Positions 44,055-51,676 of a stretch of 64,000 bases of DNA are shown here, in pieces (within the stretch, counting starts at the first letter, position 1; the number at the start of each line of letters is the position of its first letter). The notes under the pieces were generated by a model, which worked only from the letters and a program-made list of their open reading frames with translations, was not told the DNA's origin and made no database searches. This DNA is from SG8-40 sp963792855 (lineage in GTDB: Bacteria; Pseudomonadota; Gammaproteobacteria; Burkholderiales; Eutrophovitaceae). A program made the translations under genes and the position numbers. The DNA lies in the NCBI GenBank assembly GCA_963792855.1, contig CAWBXZ010000005.1, forward strand, positions 62,001-126,000. Reading direction: 5' to 3'.

Positions 44055-45365
44055 ATGCGAAGTCTGACCACGGTAACAACGGTAATAGCGGGATTTTTTC
44101 TGCTGCTTGGCTCTCTTCCGGGCCATGCCCAGCTCACCATCGACGTTATCGGCGGTGGCGCCAGCCAGATTCCGATTACGGTGCTGCCGCTCAAGGACGA
44201 GCAGCGCTACGAGCAACGGATCAGCGAAATCGTCTCGGCAGATCTGAGGCGCAGCGGGCTGTTCCAAATGGGTGCTGTCGGTAGCAGGCGTCCGTTCCCG
44301 ACCGAAATCAAGGACGTCGACTATGCGTATTGGCGTAACGAACGCGCGCAAAATCTGGTGATTGGCGATCTGAGAGAGGGCGCCGGCGGACGGATAGAGG
44401 TGCGCTTTCGTATGCTGGATATTGCCACCCAGTCGCAGGTTCTGGGTTTCTCCTTTCTTGTCGACGTTTCCCAGTTGCGGGCGACAGCGCACAAGATTGC
44501 CGATCTGATCTACGAGAAACTGACCGGCGACGTCGGTGTGTTCTCGACGAAGATCAGCTACGTCGTCAAGCGGGGCGAGACCTTCGAGTTGCAGATTGCG
44601 GATGCCGACGGCTACAACCCGCAGGTTGTGCACCGTTATGATGAGCCGATTATCTCGCCGCAATGGTCTCCGGAGGGCTCGCGTGTTGCTTATGTTTCTT
44701 TCGAGAAACGCAAGGCAATTATCTACGTGCTGAATGTATTCGATGGCACGCGCAAGCTGCTGGCAGCTTTCGAAGGCTCGAATTCGGCGCCCGCCTGGTC
44801 CCCTGATGGCAAGCGATTGGCGGTGACCCTGACCAAGGACGGATTGTCCCAGCTGTATCTCATCAACGCCGATGGAACCGGGACGAAGCGGCTGACCTAT
44901 AGTCAGTCGATTGATACCGAGCCGAACTTTTCGCCCGACGGTCAGCACCTGCTGTTCACGTCGGACCGCGCCGGCAGTCCGCAGATTTACCGGATGCGGG
45001 TGGATGGCAGCGGTGAACCGAGGCGCATGACTTTCGAAGGCAGTTATAACGTCACCCCGCGGCATAGCCCGGATGGCAAGTCATTTGTATTCATTCACCG
45101 CAATCAGGGCCGCTTCAACGTGGCTGTGCAGGACCTCGCTACGCGCCAGTTGCAGATCCTGACATCAGGGCGGCTGGATCAGTCGCCAACCTTCGCGCCG
45201 AACGGTAAGATGATCCTCTATGCCTCTGAAATTAAAGGGCGTGGTATATTAGCCGCCGTCTCCAGCGACGGTCGGGTGAAGCAACGAATCACTGCGCAGG
45301 CAGGAGACATTCGTGAGCCTGCTTGGGGACCGCTATTGAATAATCGCCAAAAGGAGTCGCAGTAA
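44055..45365 (+). CDS. tolB: Tol-Pal system beta-propeller protein TolB
   Basis: Periplasmic protein that binds Pal and TolA. A signal peptide (about residues 1-25, ending GHA) is followed by an N-terminal alpha/beta domain and a six-bladed WD40-like propeller with repeats such as PQWSPEGSRVAYVSFE, PAWSPDGKRLAVTLT and PNFSPDGQHLLFTSDR. Length 436 aa. The stop shares a base with the pal ATG. Confidence 0.96.
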   Translation: MRSLTTVTTVIAGFFLLLGSLPGHAQLTIDVIGGGASQIPITVLPLKDEQRYEQRISEIVSADLRRSGLFQMGAVGSRRPFPTEIKDVDYAYWRNERAQNLVIGDLREGAGGRIEVRFRMLDIATQSQVLGFSFLVDVSQLRATAHKIADLIYEKLTGDVGVFSTKISYVVKRGETFELQIADADGYNPQVVHRYDEPIISPQWSPEGSRVAYVSFEKRKAIIYVLNVFDGTRKLLAAFEGSNSAPAWSPDGKRLAVTLTKDGLSQLYLINADGTGTKRLTYSQSIDTEPNFSPDGQHLLFTSDRAGSPQIYRMRVDGSGEPRRMTFEGSYNVTPRHSPDGKSFVFIHRNQGRFNVAVQDLATRQLQILTSGRLDQSPTFAPNGKMILYASEIKGRGILAAVSSDGRVKQRITAQAGDIREPAWGPLLNNRQKESQ

Positions 45366-46054
45366 TGAACAAGGTAATCATTGCCTTCAGTATCGCTGTC
45401 TTGGTCGCGGGTTGTGCAAGTCGGGGGCAACAGGTTGCCGAAGTCGAGCAGCGCGATCTGTTTGAAGAGACCCAGCGTGACGCGGAACTGGAGCGTGCCG
45501 AGGCAGAAAAGCAGGCGCAAATTCAGCGAGAGCAGGAAGAGCTCAAGCGCCAGCTGGAGGAGCAGCAGCGGCGCCAGGAACTTGCCGATCAGGGCGCGGG
45601 TGGCGCAACATCGGCTGACGCACCCGTCATTCGCCCGTTGTCAGACAATAATTTCGGAACCGGCGATGCTTCCGACGACCCCTCGGTGCAGCTGAACGAA
45701 CCAGGCAGCCTGCTCGCCAAGCGCAGCGTCTATTACGATTTCGATCGCTACGACATCAGGGAAGAATTTGTGCCGGTCATCGAAGCACACGCAAACTTTC
45801 TTCTCGCGCATCCGGACATCAAGATCAGGGTCGAAGGCAATTGTGATGATCGGGGGAGTCGCGAATACAACCTCGCGCTCGGGCAACGTCGTGCCGATAG
45901 TGTCAAACGGGCGATGACGCTGCTTGGCGTCGATGCGAAGCAGATCGAAACCGTGAGCTTCGGTGCCGAGCGGCCGGTCGCATTTGGACAGGACGAGGCG
46001 AGTTGGTCGCAAAATCGTCGCAGCGACATCGTTTATCCGAATATGTCTCAATAG
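45365..46054 (+). CDS. pal: Peptidoglycan-associated lipoprotein Pal, extended coiled-coil form
   Basis: Outer-membrane lipoprotein binding peptidoglycan. The lipobox VAGC gives Cys17. The C-terminal OmpA-like domain has YYDFDRYDIREE and VEGNCDDRGSREYNLALGQRR, with Asp and Arg ligands for diaminopimelate. Between them is a long Glu/Gln/Arg coiled coil (about residues 28-75), which lengthens Pal to 229 aa against about 170 in E. coli. Such an extended linker is unusual. It is part of the tolQRAB-pal-cpoB operon. Confidence 0.93.
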   Translation: MNKVIIAFSIAVLVAGCASRGQQVAEVEQRDLFEETQRDAELERAEAEKQAQIQREQEELKRQLEEQQRRQELADQGAGGATSADAPVIRPLSDNNFGTGDASDDPSVQLNEPGSLLAKRSVYYDFDRYDIREEFVPVIEAHANFLLAHPDIKIRVEGNCDDRGSREYNLALGQRRADSVKRAMTLLGVDAKQIETVSFGAERPVAFGQDEASWSQNRRSDIVYPNMSQ

Positions 46055-46134
46055 CCGGCCCTGTTCGCCTGTGACGAATTCAGGGATGGCAGGCAGCGAG
46101 CCGTTGCACTGTCGCGCACGAGGTTTATCAGCGT

Positions 46135-47064
46135 ATGGGTGTCATGAACTTCCTTGATTCCGTGTGTCCGTCAGTGCGCCGGACGCGGCACGGACGGCTG
46201 GTGTTGCTGCTTCCCGGCGTCATGCTGGCTGCAATGCAAGCGGCATGGGCCGACTCGCCGGCCGCGCTTTCCGCGCGCCCCGACGCATCCGTCATGACTG
46301 GCGCGCCGGTCTTGCTGGCCCAGGCCGACTCGTCGCAGGCGGCATCGCGTGGCGACGCCCGGGCAATGGTCCAGTTGATGAACCAGCTCGACAGTCTGAA
46401 TGTGGAGCTGAACAAATTGCGCGGCAAAGTCGAGGAACTCAACAACAGCGTGCTCAATGCCGAGAAGCGCCAGAAGGATATGTACCTCGATCTCGATACG
46501 CGGCTACGGCGCATCGAGCAATCCACTGCTGACATGGCGACGGAATCGCAAAAGGGGGCAAGTGCTTTAGCGGACTTGCGCGGGCGCATCGAGAAACTGG
46601 AACAAGGCGGCGCCATTGACGCCGGGCCTGCTGCGTCAAACGCATCAGCCAGCCCGGGTCCGGCAGCAGGCGGTAGCGCTGATGCCGATGAAGTTGTGAG
46701 GCGTGCCTATGAAGTCGCCATGCAGAAATACCGGGATGGCGAATACCAGGATGCGATACAGTCATTCCAGGGCATCGTCGAGCAGTACCCCGGGCACCCC
46801 TTCGCAGTCAACGCACAGTACTGGACCGGTGATTCGTATTATCAGTTGCGGGCTTATCGCTCCGCGGTTGACGCCCAGAAGAAATTGATTTCGACCTATC
46901 CGAACAGTCCCAAGACGGCCGACGCGATGCTCAATATGGGCAGTGCGCTCGTTGGCCTGGGAGATATCGAAGGTGCGCGTCAGACCTGGGAGAGACTCAT
47001 TGCGACCTATCCCGGGTCGCGGGCAGCCGCGAATGCGGGTGAACGTATCAAGCGTTTGCCGTGA
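46135..47064 (+). CDS. cpoB: Cell-division coordinator CpoB (YbgF)
   Basis: Periplasmic protein coordinating outer-membrane constriction with peptidoglycan synthesis through TolA. It has a signal peptide (about residues 23-40), an N-terminal trimerising coiled coil (QLMNQLDSLNVELNKLRGKV onward) and C-terminal TPR repeats (YRDGEYQDAIQSFQGIVEQY, then the Tol-pal system YbgF repeats). Length 309 aa. Standard neighbour of pal. Confidence 0.93.
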   Translation: MGVMNFLDSVCPSVRRTRHGRLVLLLPGVMLAAMQAAWADSPAALSARPDASVMTGAPVLLAQADSSQAASRGDARAMVQLMNQLDSLNVELNKLRGKVEELNNSVLNAEKRQKDMYLDLDTRLRRIEQSTADMATESQKGASALADLRGRIEKLEQGGAIDAGPAASNASASPGPAAGGSADADEVVRRAYEVAMQKYRDGEYQDAIQSFQGIVEQYPGHPFAVNAQYWTGDSYYQLRAYRSAVDAQKKLISTYPNSPKTADAMLNMGSALVGLGDIEGARQTWERLIATYPGSRAAANAGERIKRLP

Positions 47065-47199
47065 CGGGATGACGTGACGGCTGCACTGGTCATCACTTCG
47101 CTGGATGACGGCGCACGTTGTGGGAGTTCCGGGCTGTCGTCGAGGATGGTGTTGATGCATTTCGGCGTTTTGACCGGACCGTGCCGTGCGGATGGCAGG

Positions 47200-47869
47200 A
47201 TGAGAACGGCGGTGGTACTGGTATCCGGGGGGCTGGACTCGGCGACGACGCTGGCGCTGGCGCGCAAAGGCGGATTCGACTGCTACGCGTTGTCGGTTGA
47301 CTATGGGCAACGGCACCGGGTTGAACTGCAGTCAGCAGCACGAATCGTCGAGAGGCTTGGTGCCCGCGAGCACAAGGTTGTGAAACTCGATCTCACCGTC
47401 TTCGGCGGGTCCGCGCTTACCGATGCCTCGATGGCGGTTCCCACCACGGCGTCCACCGGAATCCCTTCGACTTACGTGCCGGCGCGCAATACGATCATGT
47501 TGTCGCTTGCGCTTGCGTGGGCCGAAGTGACCGGCAGTCGGGATATTTTCATCGGCGCCAATGCAGTGGATTATTCAGGATACCCGGATTGCCGGCCGGA
47601 GTACCTGCAAGCCTACGAAGCGATGGCGAATCTCGCGACCAAGGCCGCCGTTGAAGGCGCGCGGTTGCGGATTCACGCACCATTGCTTACATCTGAGCAA
47701 GGCCGAAATCATTCGACGCGGCACCGAAGCTGGCGTCGACTTTTCGCAGACGGTTTCCTGCTACCAGCCCACGCCGACCGGTCTGGCCTGCGGTCGTTGC
47801 GATTCCTGTCGCATTCGGCGTCAGGGTTTCGCCGATGCCGGTATTGCCGATACCACGGCTTACGTCTGA
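47200..47869 (+). pseudogene. queC: 7-cyano-7-deazaguanine synthase QueC, interrupted by a one-base frameshift
   Basis: QueC makes preQ0 for queuosine. The ATP-binding loop SGGLDS (residues 9-14) is intact from the ATG at 47200. The reading frame is normal until LRIHAPLL (to about 47688); then it shifts. Continuing from about 47690 in the next frame gives the expected HLSKAEIIRRGTEAGVDF and the zinc-binding CGRCDSC, ending at 47869. One extra base near 47689 explains this. As written, the first frame runs to 47883 with an unrelated tail and no zinc site. Sequencing error or true inactivation cannot be separated here. queE, often next to it, is absent. Confidence 0.88.
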
Positions 47870-47962
47870 ACGGCGTCCCGTGACGCCATGTGTGCGAGGC
47901 GACGCAGCGCAATGCCGGAATGGCGAGCCAGACTGTTTGTATCCGCCCGGCCAGGACCTTGG

Positions 47963-47992
47963 TTGACCGTCCAAGGGGCAAAACGCTAAAAT
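47963..47992 (+). promoter_or_regulatory. Promoter of tRNA-Lys
   Basis: TTGACC at 47963-47968, an 18-base spacer and TAAAAT at 47987-47992. A GC-rich discriminator (GCGCG) follows, as is usual for stringently controlled tRNA genes. It lies 15 bases before the mature tRNA. Confidence 0.7.
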
Positions 47993-48006
47993 GCGCGTCT
48001 TTTTTC

Positions 48007-48082
48007 GGGCGGTTAGCTCAGTTGGTAGAGCAGCGGACTTTTAATCCGTTGGTCCGGAGTTCGAGCCTCCGACCGCCTACCA
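48007..48082 (+). tRNA. tRNA-Lys (UUU)
   Basis: Cloverleaf with acceptor GGGCGGT paired to ACCGCCT (one G-T pair), the D-arm TAGCTCAGTTGGTAGAGCA, anticodon loop CTTTTAA (anticodon TTT at 48040-48042), a T-arm with GTTCGAGCC and an encoded CCA at 48080-48082. Confidence 0.97.
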
Positions 48083-48089
48083 GTAGTGG

Positions 48090-48124
48090 GAAGGGGTCAG
48101 CGTGTTGCTGGCCCCTTCTTTTTT
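48090..48124 (+). terminator. Terminator after tRNA-Lys
   Basis: 12-bp stem (48090-48101 with 48107-48118, one G-T pair), loop GTGTT, then six T residues. Strong intrinsic terminator. Confidence 0.85.
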
Positions 48125-48176
48125 GTTCAACCCATCTGTGTCGCAAAGCTGACGGAAAGCGCGGGAGGATCAGGAT

Positions 48177-49019
48177 ATGCGTCTTTGTACTATCGTAAGC
48201 GAACATGGTGAACAGGCGGCGGTGGTCACGGCCGAAGGCATTGTGCCGGTCGAGGCGATCAATGCTTACCTCGGCAAGGCCTGGGCCACGGACCTTCACG
48301 GCATGATCAGGCAGGGGCTGTCGCCGCGCATCGTCGACGATGCCGTAGCGACGCCGGTGAAACTCGATCCCGCCAGCGTGCGGTTCGGGCCGCTTTACCG
48401 CCACCCGCGGAAAATTCTTGGCATCGGGCTGAACTATCGCGACCACGCCGCCGATCTGGATGCGCCGTATCCGACCGAGCCGGCTTCGTTCATGAAGTGC
48501 GACAACACCATCATCGGACCCGGCGACATCATCGAGCTGCCGCCCGAGTCGGACCGTGTAACGGCGGAAGCCGAGATTGGCGTCGTGATCGGCAAGACCT
48601 GCCGCTGCATTACAGAACAGGAGGCCGAGTCACACATTGCCGGTTACTGCTTGATCATCGACATGACGGCGGAAGATATTCTGCAAAAAAACCCGCGCTT
48701 TCTCACGCGGTCGAAAAATTTCGACACATTCTTCTCTTTCGGCCCGGAGCTTGTTACGACCGATGAAGTTGCCGACATTCTCAAGGTAAAAGTGGGTACC
48801 TGGAAGAACAACGCCCTGCACCGCGAAAACGTGGTGTCGAACATGGCGTTTCCGCCCTTTTACCTTGTCGCGTTTCATTCGCGCGTGGCGACGCTTTACC
48901 CGGGCGACATCATCAGCACGGGAACGCCCGGGGCTGTGGTCATCGAAGACGGCGACCTTGCCCAGTGCCGCATTGAAGGGTTGGGCGAATTGTCGAACCC
49001 GGTGCGCCGCCGTCGTTAG
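48177..49019 (+). CDS. Fumarylacetoacetate hydrolase (FAH) family protein
   Basis: FAH-fold hydrolase or decarboxylase, 280 aa. It has the N-terminal lid (RLCTIVSEHGEQAAVV) and a catalytic domain with KILGIGLNYRDHAAD, the metal-binding AEAEIGVVIGK and IIDMTAEDI, and GDIISTGTPGAV. These metals and loops suit acylpyruvate hydrolases, 2-keto-4-pentenoate hydratase-like enzymes and ureidoglycolate lyases; the exact substrate cannot be told. It stands alone after tRNA-Lys, with no catabolic cluster around it. Confidence 0.88.
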   Translation: MRLCTIVSEHGEQAAVVTAEGIVPVEAINAYLGKAWATDLHGMIRQGLSPRIVDDAVATPVKLDPASVRFGPLYRHPRKILGIGLNYRDHAADLDAPYPTEPASFMKCDNTIIGPGDIIELPPESDRVTAEAEIGVVIGKTCRCITEQEAESHIAGYCLIIDMTAEDILQKNPRFLTRSKNFDTFFSFGPELVTTDEVADILKVKVGTWKNNALHRENVVSNMAFPPFYLVAFHSRVATLYPGDIISTGTPGAVVIEDGDLAQCRIEGLGELSNPVRRRR

Positions 49020-49145
49020 TTGAAATTGACCGCTGACTGCGGGCGGCGTCCTGTACCATGCGGGAAAACAGCCGGCGCGGCCGGACATTCCAAACTCGCA
49101 TGCGACGTCTGACGTCGGCAAGCTGCGTTGCAACAGGAGGAGATA

Positions 49146-50399
49146 ATGAAGTTGAGAAGGATTCTGGGTATTTTGGCGGCGGGCACGATGCTGGTTTCCG
49201 TGTTCGGCTGTCAGAAATCAGAGGAAACCATCAAGATCGGCTATATCGATCCGCTGTCCGGTCCGTTTGCCAACGTCGGTCAGCACGGCCTGCGCGAACT
49301 GCAATTGGTTGTCGAAGGCATTAACGAGCGTGGTGGAGCGCTCGACGGGACGAAGTTCGAGATCGTGGCACTTGATGGCAAGGCCAACCCGCAGGAGTCG
49401 TTGATCGCGTTCCGGCAACTGGTCGACCAGAACGTAAAGTTCATGTTCCAGGGCAATTCCTCTGCCGTCGCCGGAGCGCTGACCGATGCAGTAGCCAAGC
49501 ACAACGAACGCAACCCGGATTCTGCAATGATCTACCTTAACTACGCTGCAGTCGATCCGGCGTTGACGAACGAACGCTGCAACTTCTGGCATTTCCGCTT
49601 TGATGCCGATGCGGACATGAAGATGCAGGCGTTAACAAACATGATGGTTACGGAGCCCTCCATCAAGAAGGTGTACCTGATCAATCAGGACTATGCGTTT
49701 GGCCATGCCGTCGCCAAGGCAGCGCGCAACATGCTCGCTGCCAAGCGCCCTGATATCGAGATCGTTGGTGATGATTTGCATCCCCTTGGCAAGATCAAGG
49801 ATTTCGCTCCGTACATTTCGAAGATCAAGGCTTCCGGTGCCGACTCGGTCATTACCGGCAACTGGGGGGCCGACCTGGCATTGCTGGTTCGTGCCGGGCG
49901 CGATGCCGGTCTGCAGGTCGATTACTACAGCTACTATGCCGGCATTGTGGGCGGCCCTGCGGCCATCGGTGACGCGGGTATTGATCACGTCAAGCAGGTC
50001 ACGATGTGGCATGTCAATGCCGGGGGTGAGGCGTCGGACGCACTGGTCGAGCGCTATCGGGCTCGATTCCCGGATGCAAACGACGATTTCTTCTTCCTGA
50101 CGCTGCAGCACGCCATGGAACTGCTGGTCCAGGCTATTGACAAGACCGGCTCCACCGACCCGCTGGCCATTGCGCGCACGATGGAAGGCGCACGCTACCA
50201 AGGCATTACAGGGGAAGTCTGGGTGCGCGAGGATAACCATCAACTGATGCAACCCCTGTACGTGTCGACGCTGAAGAAAATGGGCGAGCAGGGTGTGAAG
50301 TACGACGTCGAGCGTACCGGCATGGGACCGAAAACCGATTTCCGGGTTGAGGCTGCTGATACCGAGTTGCCTACGACTTGCGAGATGAAGCGCCCCTGA
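49146..50399 (+). CDS. Branched-chain amino-acid-type ABC substrate-binding lipoprotein (orphan)
   Basis: Type I periplasmic binding protein (Peripla_BP_6/LivK-like), 417 aa. The lipobox VFGC gives Cys22. The mature part starts IKIGYIDPLSGPFANVGQHG, typical of the family, and includes a later GADSVITGNWGADL hinge segment. A strong GGAGGAG lies 5 bases upstream of the ATG. No permease or ATPase genes are nearby, so the transporter must be elsewhere or the protein acts alone. The ligand is unknown; many such proteins bind aromatic or branched-chain compounds. Confidence 0.88.
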   Translation: MKLRRILGILAAGTMLVSVFGCQKSEETIKIGYIDPLSGPFANVGQHGLRELQLVVEGINERGGALDGTKFEIVALDGKANPQESLIAFRQLVDQNVKFMFQGNSSAVAGALTDAVAKHNERNPDSAMIYLNYAAVDPALTNERCNFWHFRFDADADMKMQALTNMMVTEPSIKKVYLINQDYAFGHAVAKAARNMLAAKRPDIEIVGDDLHPLGKIKDFAPYISKIKASGADSVITGNWGADLALLVRAGRDAGLQVDYYSYYAGIVGGPAAIGDAGIDHVKQVTMWHVNAGGEASDALVERYRARFPDANDDFFFLTLQHAMELLVQAIDKTGSTDPLAIARTMEGARYQGITGEVWVREDNHQLMQPLYVSTLKKMGEQGVKYDVERTGMGPKTDFRVEAADTELPTTCEMKRP

Positions 50400-50433
50400 C
50401 GGACCGCTTGACTGAAATTCCGGGAAAAAGAAA

Positions 50434-50463
50434 GAAAGGCCGCGAATTCGCGGCCTTTCTTTT
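50434..50463 (+). terminator. Terminator after the binding-protein gene
   Basis: Perfect 11-bp stem GAAAGGCCGCG (50434-50444), loop AATT, complementary arm 50449-50459, then TTTT. An A-rich flank precedes the stem. Confidence 0.85.
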
Positions 50464-50643
50464 CAGGCGCCAGTTGCTGGCGCGGGGTGGGAGGAGGCCA
50501 AATTGTCTGTTCCTAACCGGGCGGGGCGTACCGCGTCGCTTGCAGGAGACGCGTAATCCGGTTTTGAGTGCAAGCTTCGGATTTACTTAGAAATATGGGT
50601 GTCGTTAATCGGCGACATCCGCTTCCGGGAGCCGGCCGGCTGC
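50464..50643. other. Gap between terminator and small membrane-protein gene
   Basis: 180 bases with no supported gene or regulatory signal. Confidence 0.3.
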
Positions 50644-51018
50644 CTACAGGCTTCCGGTGACTGCGAGCCGCAGGGCGAAGAAAACACCCAGGGCGAAGCA
50701 GCCGAATACCAGCGCATCGCCGCTGCGGGTATTGATGTTCGGCCGGCGATAAAGGAAGCGCTTGAGCCACATCCCGCCGACAAACAGTGCGGAGGTGGCC
50801 AACACCAGGTGTGCGGGCCCACTTTCCCAGGCGGCTTGCATTAGCCCTGGCAGCCAGCCACCGGTACCGATCGCCTTGAAGATCGTGCCGCCGATGCCCA
50901 GTAACAGCATGCAGAGCAGAAGGCCTTGAAAAAGGGTTTGGAGTGATTCCTGAACGATACTGCTTAATGTGCGCAGTGGCCTTTGTTGCAAACTCGTAAT
51001 CGGATCAATCATTGTCAT
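50644..51018 (-). CDS. Hypothetical small membrane protein (three helices)
   Basis: I do not recognise a family. The 124-aa protein has three hydrophobic helices (about residues 30-52, 66-84, 102-121), with a basic WLKRFLYRRP between the second and third. A GGAG lies 2 bases before the first ATG and 8 before the second (51012), so translation may begin at 51012. Codon use resembles that of neighbours. It is on the same strand as the Cys-rich gene, 278 bases downstream of it, so they may or may not be co-transcribed. Confidence 0.6.
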   Translation of the reverse strand: MTMIDPITSLQQRPLRTLSSIVQESLQTLFQGLLLCMLLLGIGGTIFKAIGTGGWLPGLMQAAWESGPAHLVLATSALFVGGMWLKRFLYRRPNINTRSGDALVFGCFALGVFFALRLAVTGSL

Positions 51019-51296
51019 TTCTCCAGCGTGTTGTCGCGCGCATCACACTCTGCACACAGTGGCGCTCGGGCACACTATCGCAACCGCCGTGCCATCGTCT
51101 TGAATCGTCGTTTTTTCAGCGGGTTAGGTATATTCGCGCGGCTTGCCGGGGCGCGAAGGCCGGGGATTACGTCGTCGCGCGGAGACGGTGACGCGGGTCG
51201 CGTGCGGGGAACCGGCATGGAAACCGGAAAGCGGCGTTCAATTCGGCAGTTTCGCGCTTCGCCCGTCCGCCCGGATTTGAAAAGCGCGGGGCGTGA
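51019..51296. other. Intergenic region between two small envelope genes
   Basis: 278 bases with no supported gene. On the minus strand a weak promoter-like pair (TTCAAG near 51104 and GATAGT near 51077) can be drawn, but spacing is poor. No terminator is evident after the Cys-rich gene. Confidence 0.3.
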
Positions 51297-51581
51297 TCAG
51301 CCCTCACCACAGCCGAGGAAGTTACAAACCCGCTCGCAATCTTCGGAATAGCCGCACTCGAACAGACCGAGCAGCGGCTCGCCAGCCGCATCAACACCGC
51401 ACTGTTCGGGAGCGGGTTTCTGGTTGAGTTTGGGGCGCCATTCGCAGACGTGGCAACCGGCCGTTAGCCCCGGAATTTCCAGCGATTCCTGCCGCTCGTA
51501 TTCGAGCGGGAAATCGTCATCGGCGGCAAAGGCGTTCAAACCAAGCGCCATTAGCGCGATACACAGGACAATGCGCTTCAT
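51297..51581 (-). CDS. Small exported cysteine-rich protein of unknown function
   Basis: A 94-aa protein with a good signal peptide (MKRIVLCIALMALGLNAFA, then ADDD). The mature 75 residues contain seven cysteines: GCHVC, QCG, then ECG, DC, VC and GC in the last 21 residues. The spacing does not match a heme (CxxCH) or ferredoxin motif; disulfides or metal binding are possible. It is acidic. Upstream lies a TATAAT and an FNR-like box at the right distance, so expression may respond to low oxygen. I cannot name the family. Confidence 0.7.
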   Translation of the reverse strand: MKRIVLCIALMALGLNAFAADDDFPLEYERQESLEIPGLTAGCHVCEWRPKLNQKPAPEQCGVDAAGEPLLGLFECGYSEDCERVCNFLGCGEG

Positions 51582-51611
51582 GTTCGATGCCTGAAAATTT
51601 GGTATTTAGCC

Positions 51612-51651
51612 ATTATAGAAGCTCCGGGACGAGCAGCTTGATTCAGGTCAA
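51612..51651 (-). promoter_or_regulatory. FNR/Anr-type class II promoter for the Cys-rich protein
   Basis: On the minus strand: FNR-like box TTGACCTGAATCAA (51651-51638; consensus TTGAT-N4-ATCAA, one mismatch), a 20-base gap, then a perfect TATAAT (51617-51612). The box centre would lie about -40 from the start point, the position used for class II activation. No good -35 hexamer is present, which is normal for activated promoters. Confidence 0.65.
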
Positions 51652-51676
51652 AAACAGTGCGGGCGCCGCTGGGCGG

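Noticed and set aside
43299..44079. Ser- or Leu/Phe-rich open frames antisense to tolA
   Set aside because: They result from the Glu/Lys repeat codons of the tolA coiled coil read backwards.
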